Assembly: GCF_009928485.1 (NCBI RefSeq)
Contig: NZ_JAABNP010000011.1
Coordinates: forward strand, 52,092 to 116,091
DNA length: 64,000 nt
Direction of reading: 5' to 3'
DNA from: Clostridium sp. C2-6-12
Lineage (GTDB): Bacteria > Bacillota > Clostridia > Clostridiales > Clostridiaceae
Shown here: one piece after another, positions 1 through 7,730 of the stretch
Numbering within the stretch: the first letter of the stretch is position 1
How the letters are laid out: each line of letters opens with the position of its first letter
Translations under genes and position numbers: made by a program
The notes under the pieces: model-generated
Told to the model about the DNA's origin: nothing
Database searches by the model: none
The model's input: the letters and a program-made list of their open reading frames with translations, nothing else

Positions 1-669
1 AATAGCAGCGACTTTTTCAGAAGTTAAAGTGCCAGCAGCAACTAAATTATCAAGAGCAGCTTTAGGACCACCTTTACCTTCGGTATTAGAAAGAGCATTA
101 ATTATAGCAGTTTCCTCATCAGAAGTAATAGTTCCATCAGAAACTAAAGCGTCAAGTTGAGTTTTGAATCTATCTTCACCTTTATTGCCATCATCATGTC
201 TTTTACCCATAGCATTATCAATAGCAGCGACTTTTTCAGAAGTTAAAGTGCCAGCAGCAACTAAATTATCAAGAGCGGCTTTAGGATCACCTTTACCCTC
301 AGTATTAGAAAGAGCATTAATGATTGCGGTTTCCTCATCAGAAGTAATAGTACCGGCAGAAACTAAAGCATCAAGCTGAGTTTTGAATCTATCTTCACCT
401 TTGTTAGTATCATCAGGTTTTTTGCCCATAGCATTTTCAATAGCGGTTGCTTTATCAGAGGATATAGTGCCGTTTGTTACTAAGTTATCAAGAATATTTT
501 TAAAGCCTCCTTTATGGTCACCATGTGCTTTTCCAAAAGTTTTAGTTCTATTTGTTGATGAATCAGTAGTTGAATTTCCTGTAGCAGCAAATACAGCAGT
601 TGATGATATTATCATACTTGCCATAATAATTCCTGCAAGAATTTTGCTTTTTATACTTTTATTTTTCAT
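1..669 (-). CDS. Secreted protein made of 73-residue tandem repeats (C-terminus outside window)
   Basis: Read on the minus strand from ATG at 669 with AGGAAG upstream; it stays open to base 1, so only the first 223 codons are visible. The N-terminus has two lysines, a hydrophobic stretch and an AFA-A cleavage motif near residue 28, a typical Sec signal peptide. After a linker the protein consists of repeats of exactly 73 residues (219 bp): units begin at bases 1, 220 and 439. Each unit holds two related helical segments of the form LDxLVxxGTxTSxxxxAIxxA, so there is also a half-period of about 36 residues. The two distal copies are nearly identical and the N-terminal one has diverged. Function is not recognised; it is probably extracellular or wall-associated. 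The total repeat number cannot be seen. Confidence 0.85.
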   Translation of the reverse strand, partial: MKNKSIKSKILAGIIMASMIISSTAVFAATGNSTTDSSTNRTKTFGKAHGDHKGGFKNILDNLVTNGTISSDKATAIENAMGKKPDDTNKGEDRFKTQLDALVSAGTITSDEETAIINALSNTEGKGDPKAALDNLVAAGTLTSEKVAAIDNAMGKRHDDGNKGEDRFKTQLDALVSDGTITSDEETAIINALSNTEGKGGPKAALDNLVAAGTLTSEKVAAI

Positions 670-929
670 ATTGAACACTTCCTTTTTTATTTTTTAATAA
701 TACAAGTTAATGGCATTTTGTTTTTTTAATTACTAACATTTTTAGAAGTTTGAAAATCATGTTATATGTTTATTTAACTTGTTATATATAATTTAATACA
801 TTAACCTGTACAGTTCCTTAACAGAATAAACTTTTTTATAAAAAGTTACAGATGTAATTTAAGGTAAATAATGTTAGTATGTGATTATATGTATAAAATA
901 TAATGAAATTTGTATGTGGGGGGATTAAC

Positions 930-1904
930 GTGGCAGAAAGCTTAACTAAAAATAGAAAATCAAATGAAGAAATAATTATGATGATACAAAAGGGGTTAGG
1001 AAATATAAAGGTAATAAAAATAGAAGAATTAACAGAAGGATTTTTTAACATTGCTTATCTTATAGAATTAGAAAACGAGAGATCGGTTATTTTAAAAATA
1101 GCACCACCATCAGAGACAATAATTATGACACATGAAAAGAACATAATGTACAGCGAAGTAACATCTATGAAAATGGTAGAGGAGAAAACTACTTGCCCTG
1201 TGGCTAAAATACTTTTTTATGATAATAGTCATACAATTTGTGACGTAGACTATTTTATTATGGAAAAATTAGAGGGAAAAAGTTTTAGTTCAACATTGGA
1301 CACCTTATCTGAAGAACACAAATATAAAATAAATTACGAAATGGGTATATATAATAAAAAATTAAATTTTATATGTGGTGAAAGGTTTGGATATTTTGGT
1401 CAACCTGATAAACAAGGAGAAAATTGGTTTGAAGTTTTTAAAAGTATGATAAGAGATGTTATTTATGACGCAAAAAGACTTTCTGTTGACTTAAAAATTT
1501 CAGAAGAACATATTTTAGAACTTTTAGATAGAGATGAAAGTTATTTTGAGGAGATAAAGATTCCTAAATTCGTTCATTGGGATTTATGGGCTGGAAATAT
1601 TTTTGTTTCAGATGGAAAGATAACAGGACTTATAGACTTTGAAAGATGTTTATGGGCAGATGAGCTTATGGAAGTTGGTTTTAGGACTTATGAATATAAT
1701 GCCCAATTTTTTCAAGGATATGGTATGGATAATTTTAATAATAATCAACAAATAAGAGCTAAGTGGTATGATGTTTATTTATTTTTGATTTGGAGCATAG
1801 AAGGAGCTTATAGGAAATATGAAAACAATGATTTGTACAATTTTGGAACAGATATGCTAAAGAAATGGATTACTGAATTTGAAGAAAGAAGCATACATGA
1901 ATAG
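930..1904 (+). CDS. Aminoglycoside phosphotransferase (APH)-fold kinase family protein
   Basis: 324 residues. The catalytic loop reads HWDLWAGN (H-x-D-x4-N) and is followed by LIDFE, the metal-binding segment; together these are the signature of APH/choline-kinase-fold phosphotransferases. The N-lobe has a strand with VILK that could supply the ATP-binding lysine. An ATG at 903 is in frame, but GTG at 930 sits six bases after a run of six G, a better ribosome-binding site. The substrate is unknown. Clostridial genomes carry many such proteins and only some confer drug resistance; nothing here points to a specific antibiotic. It stands alone, ending at a strong bidirectional terminator shared with the opposing flippase gene. 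Confidence 0.8.
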   Translation: MAESLTKNRKSNEEIIMMIQKGLGNIKVIKIEELTEGFFNIAYLIELENERSVILKIAPPSETIIMTHEKNIMYSEVTSMKMVEEKTTCPVAKILFYDNSHTICDVDYFIMEKLEGKSFSSTLDTLSEEHKYKINYEMGIYNKKLNFICGERFGYFGQPDKQGENWFEVFKSMIRDVIYDAKRLSVDLKISEEHILELLDRDESYFEEIKIPKFVHWDLWAGNIFVSDGKITGLIDFERCLWADELMEVGFRTYEYNAQFFQGYGMDNFNNNQQIRAKWYDVYLFLIWSIEGAYRKYENNDLYNFGTDMLKKWITEFEERSIHE

Positions 1905-1928
1905 CTCTAACAATATTATTTGAAATAA

Positions 1929-1973
1929 ATAAAGAGCAACATATCATAGGGGAATATGAATGTTGCTCTTTAT
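1929..1973. terminator. Bidirectional terminator hairpin between kinase and flippase genes
   Basis: Perfect 14-bp inverted repeat, 1929-1942 with 1960-1973, carrying the core AAAGAGCAACAT. The A-rich and T-rich flanks give both strands a U-rich tail. It sits between two convergent genes. Confidence 0.8.
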
Positions 1974-2088
1974 CTCTATAATTATTTATGGGGTAAATAT
2001 TTATGAAAAAAAGTTTTATCAATGTTATAAGTATATTATATTTTATTATTGTGTCAGAATAATGACAATTAAAATAAAATATATTATT

Positions 2089-3582
2089 TTAAGAATATAT
2101 TTTATTACCTTTAAAATTTCGATATATAAGCTTTACCTTATCTAATATAATGTTTAGCAAATCAAAGAATACACCATCTTTTGTGGCAACAAGTATTATT
2201 AAATAAACTAGACAGCATATAACTATATCAATGATACAGGAGAGAATTACATTTGGTATAAATTTATTTATAGTAAATGTTATTGGAATAAATATTAATG
2301 AATAATATAGATATTTAATATTTTCAAAAGCAAATAATTTTATATTGAGATTGAGTTCTTTTTTTAACAGCCTATATTCGAGTGCTATAACGACTAGATT
2401 TGCTATTAAAGTTGTTCCAATTGCTGTAGTTGGGGTGAAGGTATTGGTAATAACTAAAATTAAGTTTAATATTAAATTTAATACTCCACCAATTAAAACC
2501 AACTTTGAATCTTCTTTTTCTTTCCCAAAGATATAAAGTATTTGATCTGCAATAATACGATCGATTCCAACAGTAAGCATATATATTGAAAATACCATGA
2601 GTATTGGAGCAGCTGGAAGATAATTATCAGTGCCTCTTCCCATAATGAACATTACTTGATTAGATACACCAAGAAGGCCTATTGATGCTGGGAAAAGTAA
2701 TAGAAAATATACCTTTATTATTTTGCTCAGGAGATTTAAATAAATTTCCTTTGAATGATTTTCTAAATAATTGGTAAGCCTTGCAATTGAAACTTGAACT
2801 ATTGTGAACATTAAAATATCTATCATTGACATTACCTTTTGAGCTGTAGTGTAATATCCGGTTTCTATTGAACCTATTAAAGAAGTTATCATCTTTTTAT
2901 CAAGCCAGGTATATAAAATATATGTATTAGTAAGAATTACAACTGAAAACATTGGTTTTAAATGTTTTTTAAATTCTAAATTTGAAAAATCAAATTGTAT
3001 TCTTTTCTTAATATATAGAAAACTAGATATATTGTTAATAAAATTTATTCCACAGGTAAGGTAAATATAAAATAAAAAATCTGCTTCTGTTTTTACAAAT
3101 AAGATGGTTAAAACGTTATAAATTATTTTAACCACCATTGTTTTTATTGTTATAAAATTATAATTTTCTAAAGCTTCATTAATCCATTCAACATTAAAAA
3201 TATTGAAAATTATATTAAAGCCCATTACCATACAGGTATAAAAATAAGCTTTTTCTTTATCAAAGGAAATCAAGAAAAGAGCATATAAAACTGAAATTAT
3301 TGTTGTAGTTACAGCTGTAATTACAAATAAACTAGTGATTGTCTGTTTTAGTTTCTTTTCATCATCGCGAACTTTGCTTACCTCTCTTAAACCATACTGG
3401 TAAATTCCAAAGCTTGCAAAAATCATAAAAAGTGCCGTGTAGTTTTCACCAACAGATATATATCCATTTAACTGAGGTTTAATGGCATCAAGTACAAAAG
3501 GCATAACTATGATGGGTAAAATTATATTAGATATATTTAATACTGTTTTAAAAACAGCGTTTTTTGATATAGATTTAGACAT
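2089..3582 (-). CDS. Lipid-linked oligosaccharide flippase (MATE/Wzx-like, polysaccharide biosynthesis protein)
   Basis: 497 residues with about 12 to 14 hydrophobic segments throughout, the layout of the MOP (MATE/Wzx/MurJ) exporter superfamily. A GxYQYGLREVSKVR segment near the N-terminus resembles the corresponding loop of oligosaccharide flippases. ATG at 3582 follows AAGGGAGA; a longer in-frame start at 3618 would overlap the MraY-like gene and lacks a ribosome-binding site. It starts 13 bases after that gene and is the last gene of a leftward operon TagO-like, MraY-like, flippase. By context it probably translocates an undecaprenyl-linked glycan made by those two transferases. Substrate is not determinable from sequence. 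Confidence 0.8.
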   Translation of the reverse strand: MSKSISKNAVFKTVLNISNIILPIIVMPFVLDAIKPQLNGYISVGENYTALFMIFASFGIYQYGLREVSKVRDDEKKLKQTITSLFVITAVTTTIISVLYALFLISFDKEKAYFYTCMVMGFNIIFNIFNVEWINEALENYNFITIKTMVVKIIYNVLTILFVKTEADFLFYIYLTCGINFINNISSFLYIKKRIQFDFSNLEFKKHLKPMFSVVILTNTYILYTWLDKKMITSLIGSIETGYYTTAQKVMSMIDILMFTIVQVSIARLTNYLENHSKEIYLNLLSKIIKVYFLLLFPASIGLLGVSNQVMFIMGRGTDNYLPAAPILMVFSIYMLTVGIDRIIADQILYIFGKEKEDSKLVLIGGVLNLILNLILVITNTFTPTTAIGTTLIANLVVIALEYRLLKKELNLNIKLFAFENIKYLYYSLIFIPITFTINKFIPNVILSCIIDIVICCLVYLIILVATKDGVFFDLLNIILDKVKLIYRNFKGNKIYS

Positions 3583-3595
3583 AAACCAATCTCCC

Positions 3596-4549
3596 TTAGA
3601 ATAATAAAAATGCAACAAGACATAAAATAATTGTTGTTACTGAAAAAATTGTAACTATTTTAGTTTCGTGAAAGCCGGATAATTCAAAGGCATGATGAAT
3701 TGGTGCCATTTTGAAAACTCGTCTTCCAAAGAGTTTAAAGGAAGCTACTTGAATTACTACTGATAAGGTTTCGATAACATATATACCTCCAATAATTATA
3801 ATTATTAGTGGCAGCTTAAGAATCATAGCTACAGTGGCAACAGCTCCGCCAAGGGCTAAAGAGCCTGTATCTCCCATAATAATTTTTGCAGGAAAAGTAT
3901 TGAAGATTAGAAAAGCTAATAAACAGCCAACTATAATACTGCAAAAAACAGATAAGGAAGAGTGACCTAAAGTATAACTTAGTATTAATAAAAATATCAT
4001 TACAATTACAGTTACTGTACTACATAATCCATCTAAGCCATCAGTTAAGTTTACAGCATTAGTGGTGCAAAGGTAGTAAAATACTATAAAAGGTATATAC
4101 ATAAGGCTGAGGTCTAGAGAAGTATTGGTAATTGGTATATAAATAGATGAACCAATTGATGGATTCATATATGCATATAAAGTAAAAGGAAATGATGCAA
4201 TTAATAATAAAAACATTTTTTCCATAGGTTTTAAACCTTCATTTTTTTTATGAAGTTTTTTTAATATATCATCTATTGACCCAATAACTCCAAAGAGTAT
4301 AAAAGCATATAATGCTATCATTCCCTCACTTTTATAGTCTTTGCATAAAATAATCATCACAACCGCGCTAGATAAAATAAATATAATTCCTCCAAAGGTA
4401 GGAGTTCCAGCCTTAATTTGATGACTTTTTGGTCCATCTTCTCTTATGTTTTGACCTAAATTTAAAGATTTTATTATTGGTATAGATAGTTTTCCAATTA
4501 AAAATGTAACAAAAAAGCTACTTAGAATTCCTAAAATAATTAATTCCAT
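3596..4549 (-). CDS. mraY: MraY-like phospho-MurNAc-pentapeptide transferase
   Basis: 317 residues, about ten membrane segments, the usual Gram-positive MraY length. It has [12 protein letters not shown] (the Asp-rich UDP-sugar and Mg site), [10 protein letters not shown] and the final cytoplasmic loop [11 protein letters not shown]. This family transfers phospho-MurNAc-pentapeptide to undecaprenyl phosphate to make lipid I at the inner membrane face. The loop, normally a triple histidine (HHH), here reads HHA. The gene lies next to a TagO-like enzyme and a flippase, not in a division and cell-wall cluster, so it may be an extra copy with a specialised role. Start ATG at 4549 follows GGAG with normal spacing. 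Confidence 0.85.
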   Translation of the reverse strand: MELIILGILSSFFVTFLIGKLSIPIIKSLNLGQNIREDGPKSHQIKAGTPTFGGIIFILSSAVVMIILCKDYKSEGMIALYAFILFGVIGSIDDILKKLHKKNEGLKPMEKMFLLLIASFPFTLYAYMNPSIGSSIYIPITNTSLDLSLMYIPFIVFYYLCTTNAVNLTDGLDGLCSTVTVIVMIFLLILSYTLGHSSLSVFCSIIVGCLLAFLIFNTFPAKIIMGDTGSLALGGAVATVAMILKLPLIIIIIGGIYVIETLSVVIQVASFKLFGRRVFKMAPIHHAFELSGFHETKIVTIFSVTTIILCLVAFLLF

Positions 4550-4581
4550 AATTAATTTCTCCTCAATAAATAAGTAATAAA

Positions 4582-5541
4582 TTAAACTCTTAATAGTAAT
4601 AAAAAAATTGCACTTAAATTTAAGCAGGCACTAGCAAAGTATAGTAAGTAAACTACCTGCTTTTGAGTAAAGCCCTTTGAGAGCAGCCGAAAGTGTAATT
4701 GGCTAGCATCTCCAATGTAAATAGGTCTGCCTTCAGATAGTCTTTTTAACATTACAAATATGTTATCGAAGATAGGAAGACCAAGTATTAAAATTGGAAT
4801 AAAAATTGATATGACAGTAACTTGTTTAAAAGCTCCATCTAAGGATATAATACCTAAAATAAAGCCTAAAAAAGTTGCGCCAGCATCTCCCATTAAGATT
4901 TTTGATGGGAACTTATTGTATTTTAGATATCCTAAGCATATTCCAATTAGGATTATAGCCATTAGTGCAGATGACATATCGTCTTTAAACAGGGCAACTA
5001 TAAATAATGTACAGGAGGATATACCAGTTATGCCACCAGCTAATCCATCAAGACCATCTGTAAAATTTATTACTGTAGTAACTCCAAATAACCATAAGAT
5101 AGTTAGAAGAAATTGCAGCCAGGTTGGAAGCAAAACATAGGAACCATCAAAGGGATTTGTAAAGCCTACAAATTTAATGTTTGCACTATATACTAATATA
5201 CAAGCAAACAATTGAAAAAACATTTTAGGAAGTGCTTTCATATCTCTACCTTTGATTTTAAAGGTATCATCAATCATTCCTATAAGGAAAACTAAAAAAG
5301 AACTGACTAAAATAATTAAATTTTTAGTGTCATAAGTTTGACTAATGATAAAATAAGTAACCCAAAACGAAAAGAATAAACCTATTCCAGCTAAGTAAGG
5401 CTTAGCCTCTTTATGTATTTTTCTTTCATTATCTAATTGTGGCTTTTCAAGATAATTAATTTTATAGGCTAAATGCATAAGCTTTGGAGTTAAAAATAAC
5501 ATCATTAAAAATGAAAATGTAAAAGCGCGTAAAAAACTCAT
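4582..5541 (-). CDS. tagO: TagO/WecA-like undecaprenyl-phosphate sugar-1-phosphate transferase
   Basis: 319 residues, polytopic. Motifs are [15 protein letters not shown] (substrate and Mg site) and [10 protein letters not shown]. The C-terminal His-rich loop normally written HLHHR reads QLHFR here. The family moves GlcNAc-1-phosphate (or a related sugar-1-phosphate) from UDP-sugar to undecaprenyl phosphate, starting teichoic acid or other secondary wall polymers. The correct start is ATG at 5541, which follows GGAGGACTAT; an open frame running 49 codons further upstream has no ribosome-binding site. First gene of the leftward operon with the MraY-like and flippase genes, and divergent from an HTH regulator. 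Confidence 0.85.
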   Translation of the reverse strand: MSFLRAFTFSFLMMLFLTPKLMHLAYKINYLEKPQLDNERKIHKEAKPYLAGIGLFFSFWVTYFIISQTYDTKNLIILVSSFLVFLIGMIDDTFKIKGRDMKALPKMFFQLFACILVYSANIKFVGFTNPFDGSYVLLPTWLQFLLTILWLFGVTTVINFTDGLDGLAGGITGISSCTLFIVALFKDDMSSALMAIILIGICLGYLKYNKFPSKILMGDAGATFLGFILGIISLDGAFKQVTVISIFIPILILGLPIFDNIFVMLKRLSEGRPIYIGDASQLHFRLLSKGFTQKQVVYLLYFASACLNLSAIFLLLLRV

Positions 5542-5612
5542 ATAGTCCTCCTTGTTTGTAGTGAATCCCCTAATGTATTTTGAACTTTGCAATATTATGG
5601 TAATATAGTAGT

Positions 5613-5629
5613 TGAATTGTTTCAATTCA
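5613..5629. promoter_or_regulatory. Palindrome in the tagO/regulator intergenic region
   Basis: Perfect inverted repeat TGAATTG-TTT-CAATTCA. It lies upstream of the leftward operon start and shares the TTGAAT core with the palindrome at 5671. Candidate operator; the binding protein is inferred to be the divergent HTH protein. Confidence 0.5.
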
Positions 5630-5670
5630 TATATACAAATGTCTAAGATACTTGAAAAGTATATAATATA

Positions 5671-5691
5671 AAGTTGAATATAATTCAACTT
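5671..5691. promoter_or_regulatory. 21-bp palindrome ahead of the HTH regulator gene
   Basis: Perfect 9-bp arms AAGTTGAAT and ATTCAACTT with a 3-base spacer. It begins four bases after a TATAAT at 5662-5667 on the plus strand, so it would cover the transcription start of the HTH gene. Candidate autoregulatory operator. Confidence 0.6.
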
Positions 5692-5732
5692 ACTTGATTA
5701 TCATTAGATGATAACAATATGGAGTGGTGAAT

Positions 5733-6593
5733 TTGAATAAAGATTTAAATGAATTTAGAGAAATAGATAAAAAGCTTAAAAACAAATTGAATTATCTTAA
5801 GAACAATCCTCACCTTATGTCAAATAACATAAATGCGATAAAAGCTGTGAAAAATAATATATATGAAAAAACTTCTAAAGTTTTTGTATATAATCTAAAG
5901 AAGTTAATTCAATTAGAATCAACGCAAAAAAACTTAGCAAATAAGATTGGAATATCTGAAGATTTGCTTTCTAAGTACAAATCTGGAGATGCGTTCCCTT
6001 CAATTGAAACTTTGCTATATATATGTGAAGTTTATAATATGGGAATTCAAAAGTTGATTTCCATACCATTAACTGCAGCAGATATTGAAAATTTAGAAAA
6101 TAATAATGAAATTGAAATTAATATATTTGAAGAGAAGTATTATGTCTATTTTTTAGTGACTAACATAGCTAAAGAAGGATCTATTCATGAAGGTATTATG
6201 GAGATTAAAAATAACAATGTAAACTTCAAAATTTGTTCTCATGATAAAATAATAAAGAGTTTTACAGGGGATTATTCTATTTCTGATAAAATAATATTTT
6301 TTGATTTAAAAAGTCCAAGTGATGGAATTACTTATATAAATATGATTAAACCTAATGTAAATAAAAATAAGTATGTTGGAGGCTTGGCTATGATGATGCT
6401 GCCTTCAGATGCAAATAGTAAGCCATGTGTTCAAAAAATTTTGATTAGCAAAATTAAGCTGGATAGAGATGAATATTACAGTAAACTAAAGGAAGTCTTG
6501 AGTTTTTCAGTAGAAGGAATAAATTTTGGGCATGTTAAAGTATCCCAATGGGAAGATGAAGAAGCTTATAACTTTATATTAAAACATCTTTGA
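5733..6593 (+). CDS. HTH (XRE-type) transcriptional regulator, divergent from tagO
   Basis: 286 residues. Residues about 52 to 105 form a Cro/C1-type helix-turn-helix (TQKNLANKIGISEDLLSKYK followed by SIETLLYICEVY). It is preceded by a charged N-terminal segment and followed by about 170 residues that I do not recognise. TTG at 5733 is the likely start because GGAGTGG precedes it by five bases; GTG at 5724 would overlap that ribosome-binding site. It is transcribed away from the tagO-mraY-flippase operon, with two palindromes between them, so control of that operon and of itself is a reasonable inference. No membrane segment is seen. Confidence 0.75.
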   Translation: MNKDLNEFREIDKKLKNKLNYLKNNPHLMSNNINAIKAVKNNIYEKTSKVFVYNLKKLIQLESTQKNLANKIGISEDLLSKYKSGDAFPSIETLLYICEVYNMGIQKLISIPLTAADIENLENNNEIEINIFEEKYYVYFLVTNIAKEGSIHEGIMEIKNNNVNFKICSHDKIIKSFTGDYSISDKIIFFDLKSPSDGITYINMIKPNVNKNKYVGGLAMMMLPSDANSKPCVQKILISKIKLDRDEYYSKLKEVLSFSVEGINFGHVKVSQWEDEEAYNFILKHL

Positions 6594-6649
6594 AAAAACA
6601 TTGATTAAAGTTTATCACATACTGGTATTAGTTAACAGTTAAGCTAAAA

Positions 6650-6711
6650 AAGCCTTAAGGCTTCTTAATAAATCTAATAATATTTCCAGGGTAATATTGC
6701 ATTAGATTTTT
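6650..6711 (+). terminator. Hairpins after the HTH regulator gene
   Basis: A 14-base self-complementary AAGCCTTAAGGCTT at 6650-6663 is followed by a second hairpin (arms 6670-6678 and 6701-6709, with an inner AATATT pairing) ending in TTTTT. The second is a plausible intrinsic terminator. The rest of the 305-base gap up to 6898 shows only a TATAAT at 6823-6828, probably the promoter of the next gene. Confidence 0.6.
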
Positions 6712-6898
6712 GATTTATGAATGACAGGCATTAACTTTATAAAAAGATTAGAAGTTCATATGAAATCGATGTGATATTTCACAAAAATATAAAACTAAAT
6801 ACCTTTTACTTTTAGGAAGAGGTATAATATACTTGATATTATTAGTAAATAATTTAAAATATTAATATAAAGCAGAAGTTAAAGAGAGGTATAAAAAT

Positions 6899-7372
6899 AT
6901 GGAAGTTATTTTAGAACAATTTATCCCATCAGACAAACCGAAGAGGATTAGTAATACACTTAAAAATGTAGCAATTATATTCGGAATACTTGCTATAATG
7001 ACTATCTTTAACATTCCAGTAATTGGAATAGTACTTGCAGTGGTAGCAGTAATTCTTTTTTTAGGAAGTTATATGATGTATGTTGATTTTGAATATGAAT
7101 TGTATAATGGCGATATTACTGTAACAAAGGTTTATAATGCTAGTAGAAGAAAAATTGCTGAAAAGATTAATAAAGACAATGTTAAAAGAGTATATCTTAC
7201 TCAAAGAAATAATGAGTTAAAAAATGGTGCAACAGCATACTTTAACACTAATATAAAAGGATTAAACATATATACCTTTGAATTAAATAATAATAAAGTA
7301 CTTCAATTAGCTTTAAATGAAGAAATGGAAAAGATAGTTAAGATAATCTATGTTCAAAAGATGACACGTTAA
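6899..7372 (+). CDS. Small two-helix membrane protein of unknown function
   Basis: 157 residues. Two adjacent hydrophobic helices lie at about residues 24 to 60. They are followed by a soluble, strand-rich C-terminal part (YELYNGDITVTKVYNASRR) resembling the PH-like domains seen after membrane hairpins in other small clostridial proteins. I recognise no specific function. AGAGAGGT precedes the ATG at normal spacing. It is a single-gene unit with its own TATAAT upstream and a terminator just downstream. Confidence 0.7.
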   Translation: MEVILEQFIPSDKPKRISNTLKNVAIIFGILAIMTIFNIPVIGIVLAVVAVILFLGSYMMYVDFEYELYNGDITVTKVYNASRRKIAEKINKDNVKRVYLTQRNNELKNGATAYFNTNIKGLNIYTFELNNNKVLQLALNEEMEKIVKIIYVQKMTR

Positions 7373-7398
7373 TAGAAAAAGCATATATTAGAAACAAG

Positions 7399-7452
7399 GT
7401 GTAATAATCTAGTTATAATTCATAACTATGAAAATTACACTTTATTTTTTTA
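7399..7452 (+). terminator. Terminator before the sucrose operon control region
   Basis: Arms GTGTAAT at 7399-7405 and ATTACAC at 7434-7440, with an inner AGTTAT/ATAACT pairing, followed by a T-rich run at 7441-7452. Confidence 0.7.
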
Positions 7453-7484
7453 TCTATTTTGTTATATATAAAAATAAAAAAATA

Positions 7485-7498
7485 TGGAACTGATACCT
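7485..7498. promoter_or_regulatory. Upstream copy of candidate ScrR operator
   Basis: TGGAACTGATACCT, closely matching the site at 7664-7677 and lying 179 bp upstream of it. Two related sites at this distance suggest repression by looping, as known for some LacI-family systems. Confidence 0.45.
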
Positions 7499-7648
7499 TA
7501 AATGAAAGAAAAGTAATTGCCATAATCTAAGAAAATAACAAATCAAGTAAAAATGAATGGTGTGAAGTAAGTAAAGCCAACGAAATAAATAAATTTGTTT
7601 AAAAATATAATAAAAAATAAAAATATTTAAAAACATAAAAAAATAATC

Positions 7649-7678
7649 TTGACAGATATAATATGGAACTGGTATCAT
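7649..7678 (+). promoter_or_regulatory. scrA promoter with overlapping candidate ScrR operator
   Basis: TTGACA at 7649-7654 and TATCAT at 7673-7678 with an 18-base spacer. The dyad TGGAACTGGTATCA (7664-7677; symmetric TG..AC..GT..CA) lies between the two boxes and over the -10, where a LacI-family repressor would block polymerase. The matching regulator is encoded two genes downstream. Confidence 0.65.
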
Positions 7679-7685
7679 ATAAACA

Positions 7686-7699
7686 TGAAAACGGTTTAG
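7686..7699 (+). promoter_or_regulatory. Candidate CcpA site (cre) for the sucrose operon
   Basis: TGAAAACGGTTTAG fits the cre consensus TGWAANCGNTNWCA at all but the last two positions. It lies just downstream of the scrA -10 box, a repressing position for carbon catabolite control. Confidence 0.55.
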
Positions 7700-7730
7700 A
7701 GTTTTTTGATGAAAAACTAGGAGGTAAATT

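Noticed and set aside
1-660. Evenly spaced repeats as a CRISPR array
   Set aside because: The 219-bp period is a whole number of codons, the repeats are fully coding and there are no short identical repeats with unique spacers.
164-697. Plus-strand ORFs over the repeat region
   Set aside because: They are antisense to the secreted repeat protein, have no ribosome-binding site and repeat only because the coding strand repeats.
930-1904. Proven aminoglycoside resistance gene
   Set aside because: Only the general APH fold is visible; specificity loops cannot be assigned by eye and such proteins are common in clostridia.
1960-2145. 61-codon plus-strand ORF after the kinase gene
   Set aside because: It starts inside the terminator hairpin, lacks a ribosome-binding site and has the composition of random AT-rich DNA.
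2345-2536. Plus-strand ORF inside the flippase gene
   Set aside because: Shadow of the minus-strand coding region; the same holds for the other short ORFs antisense to pyc, mraY, tagO, dnaX and the PTS genes.
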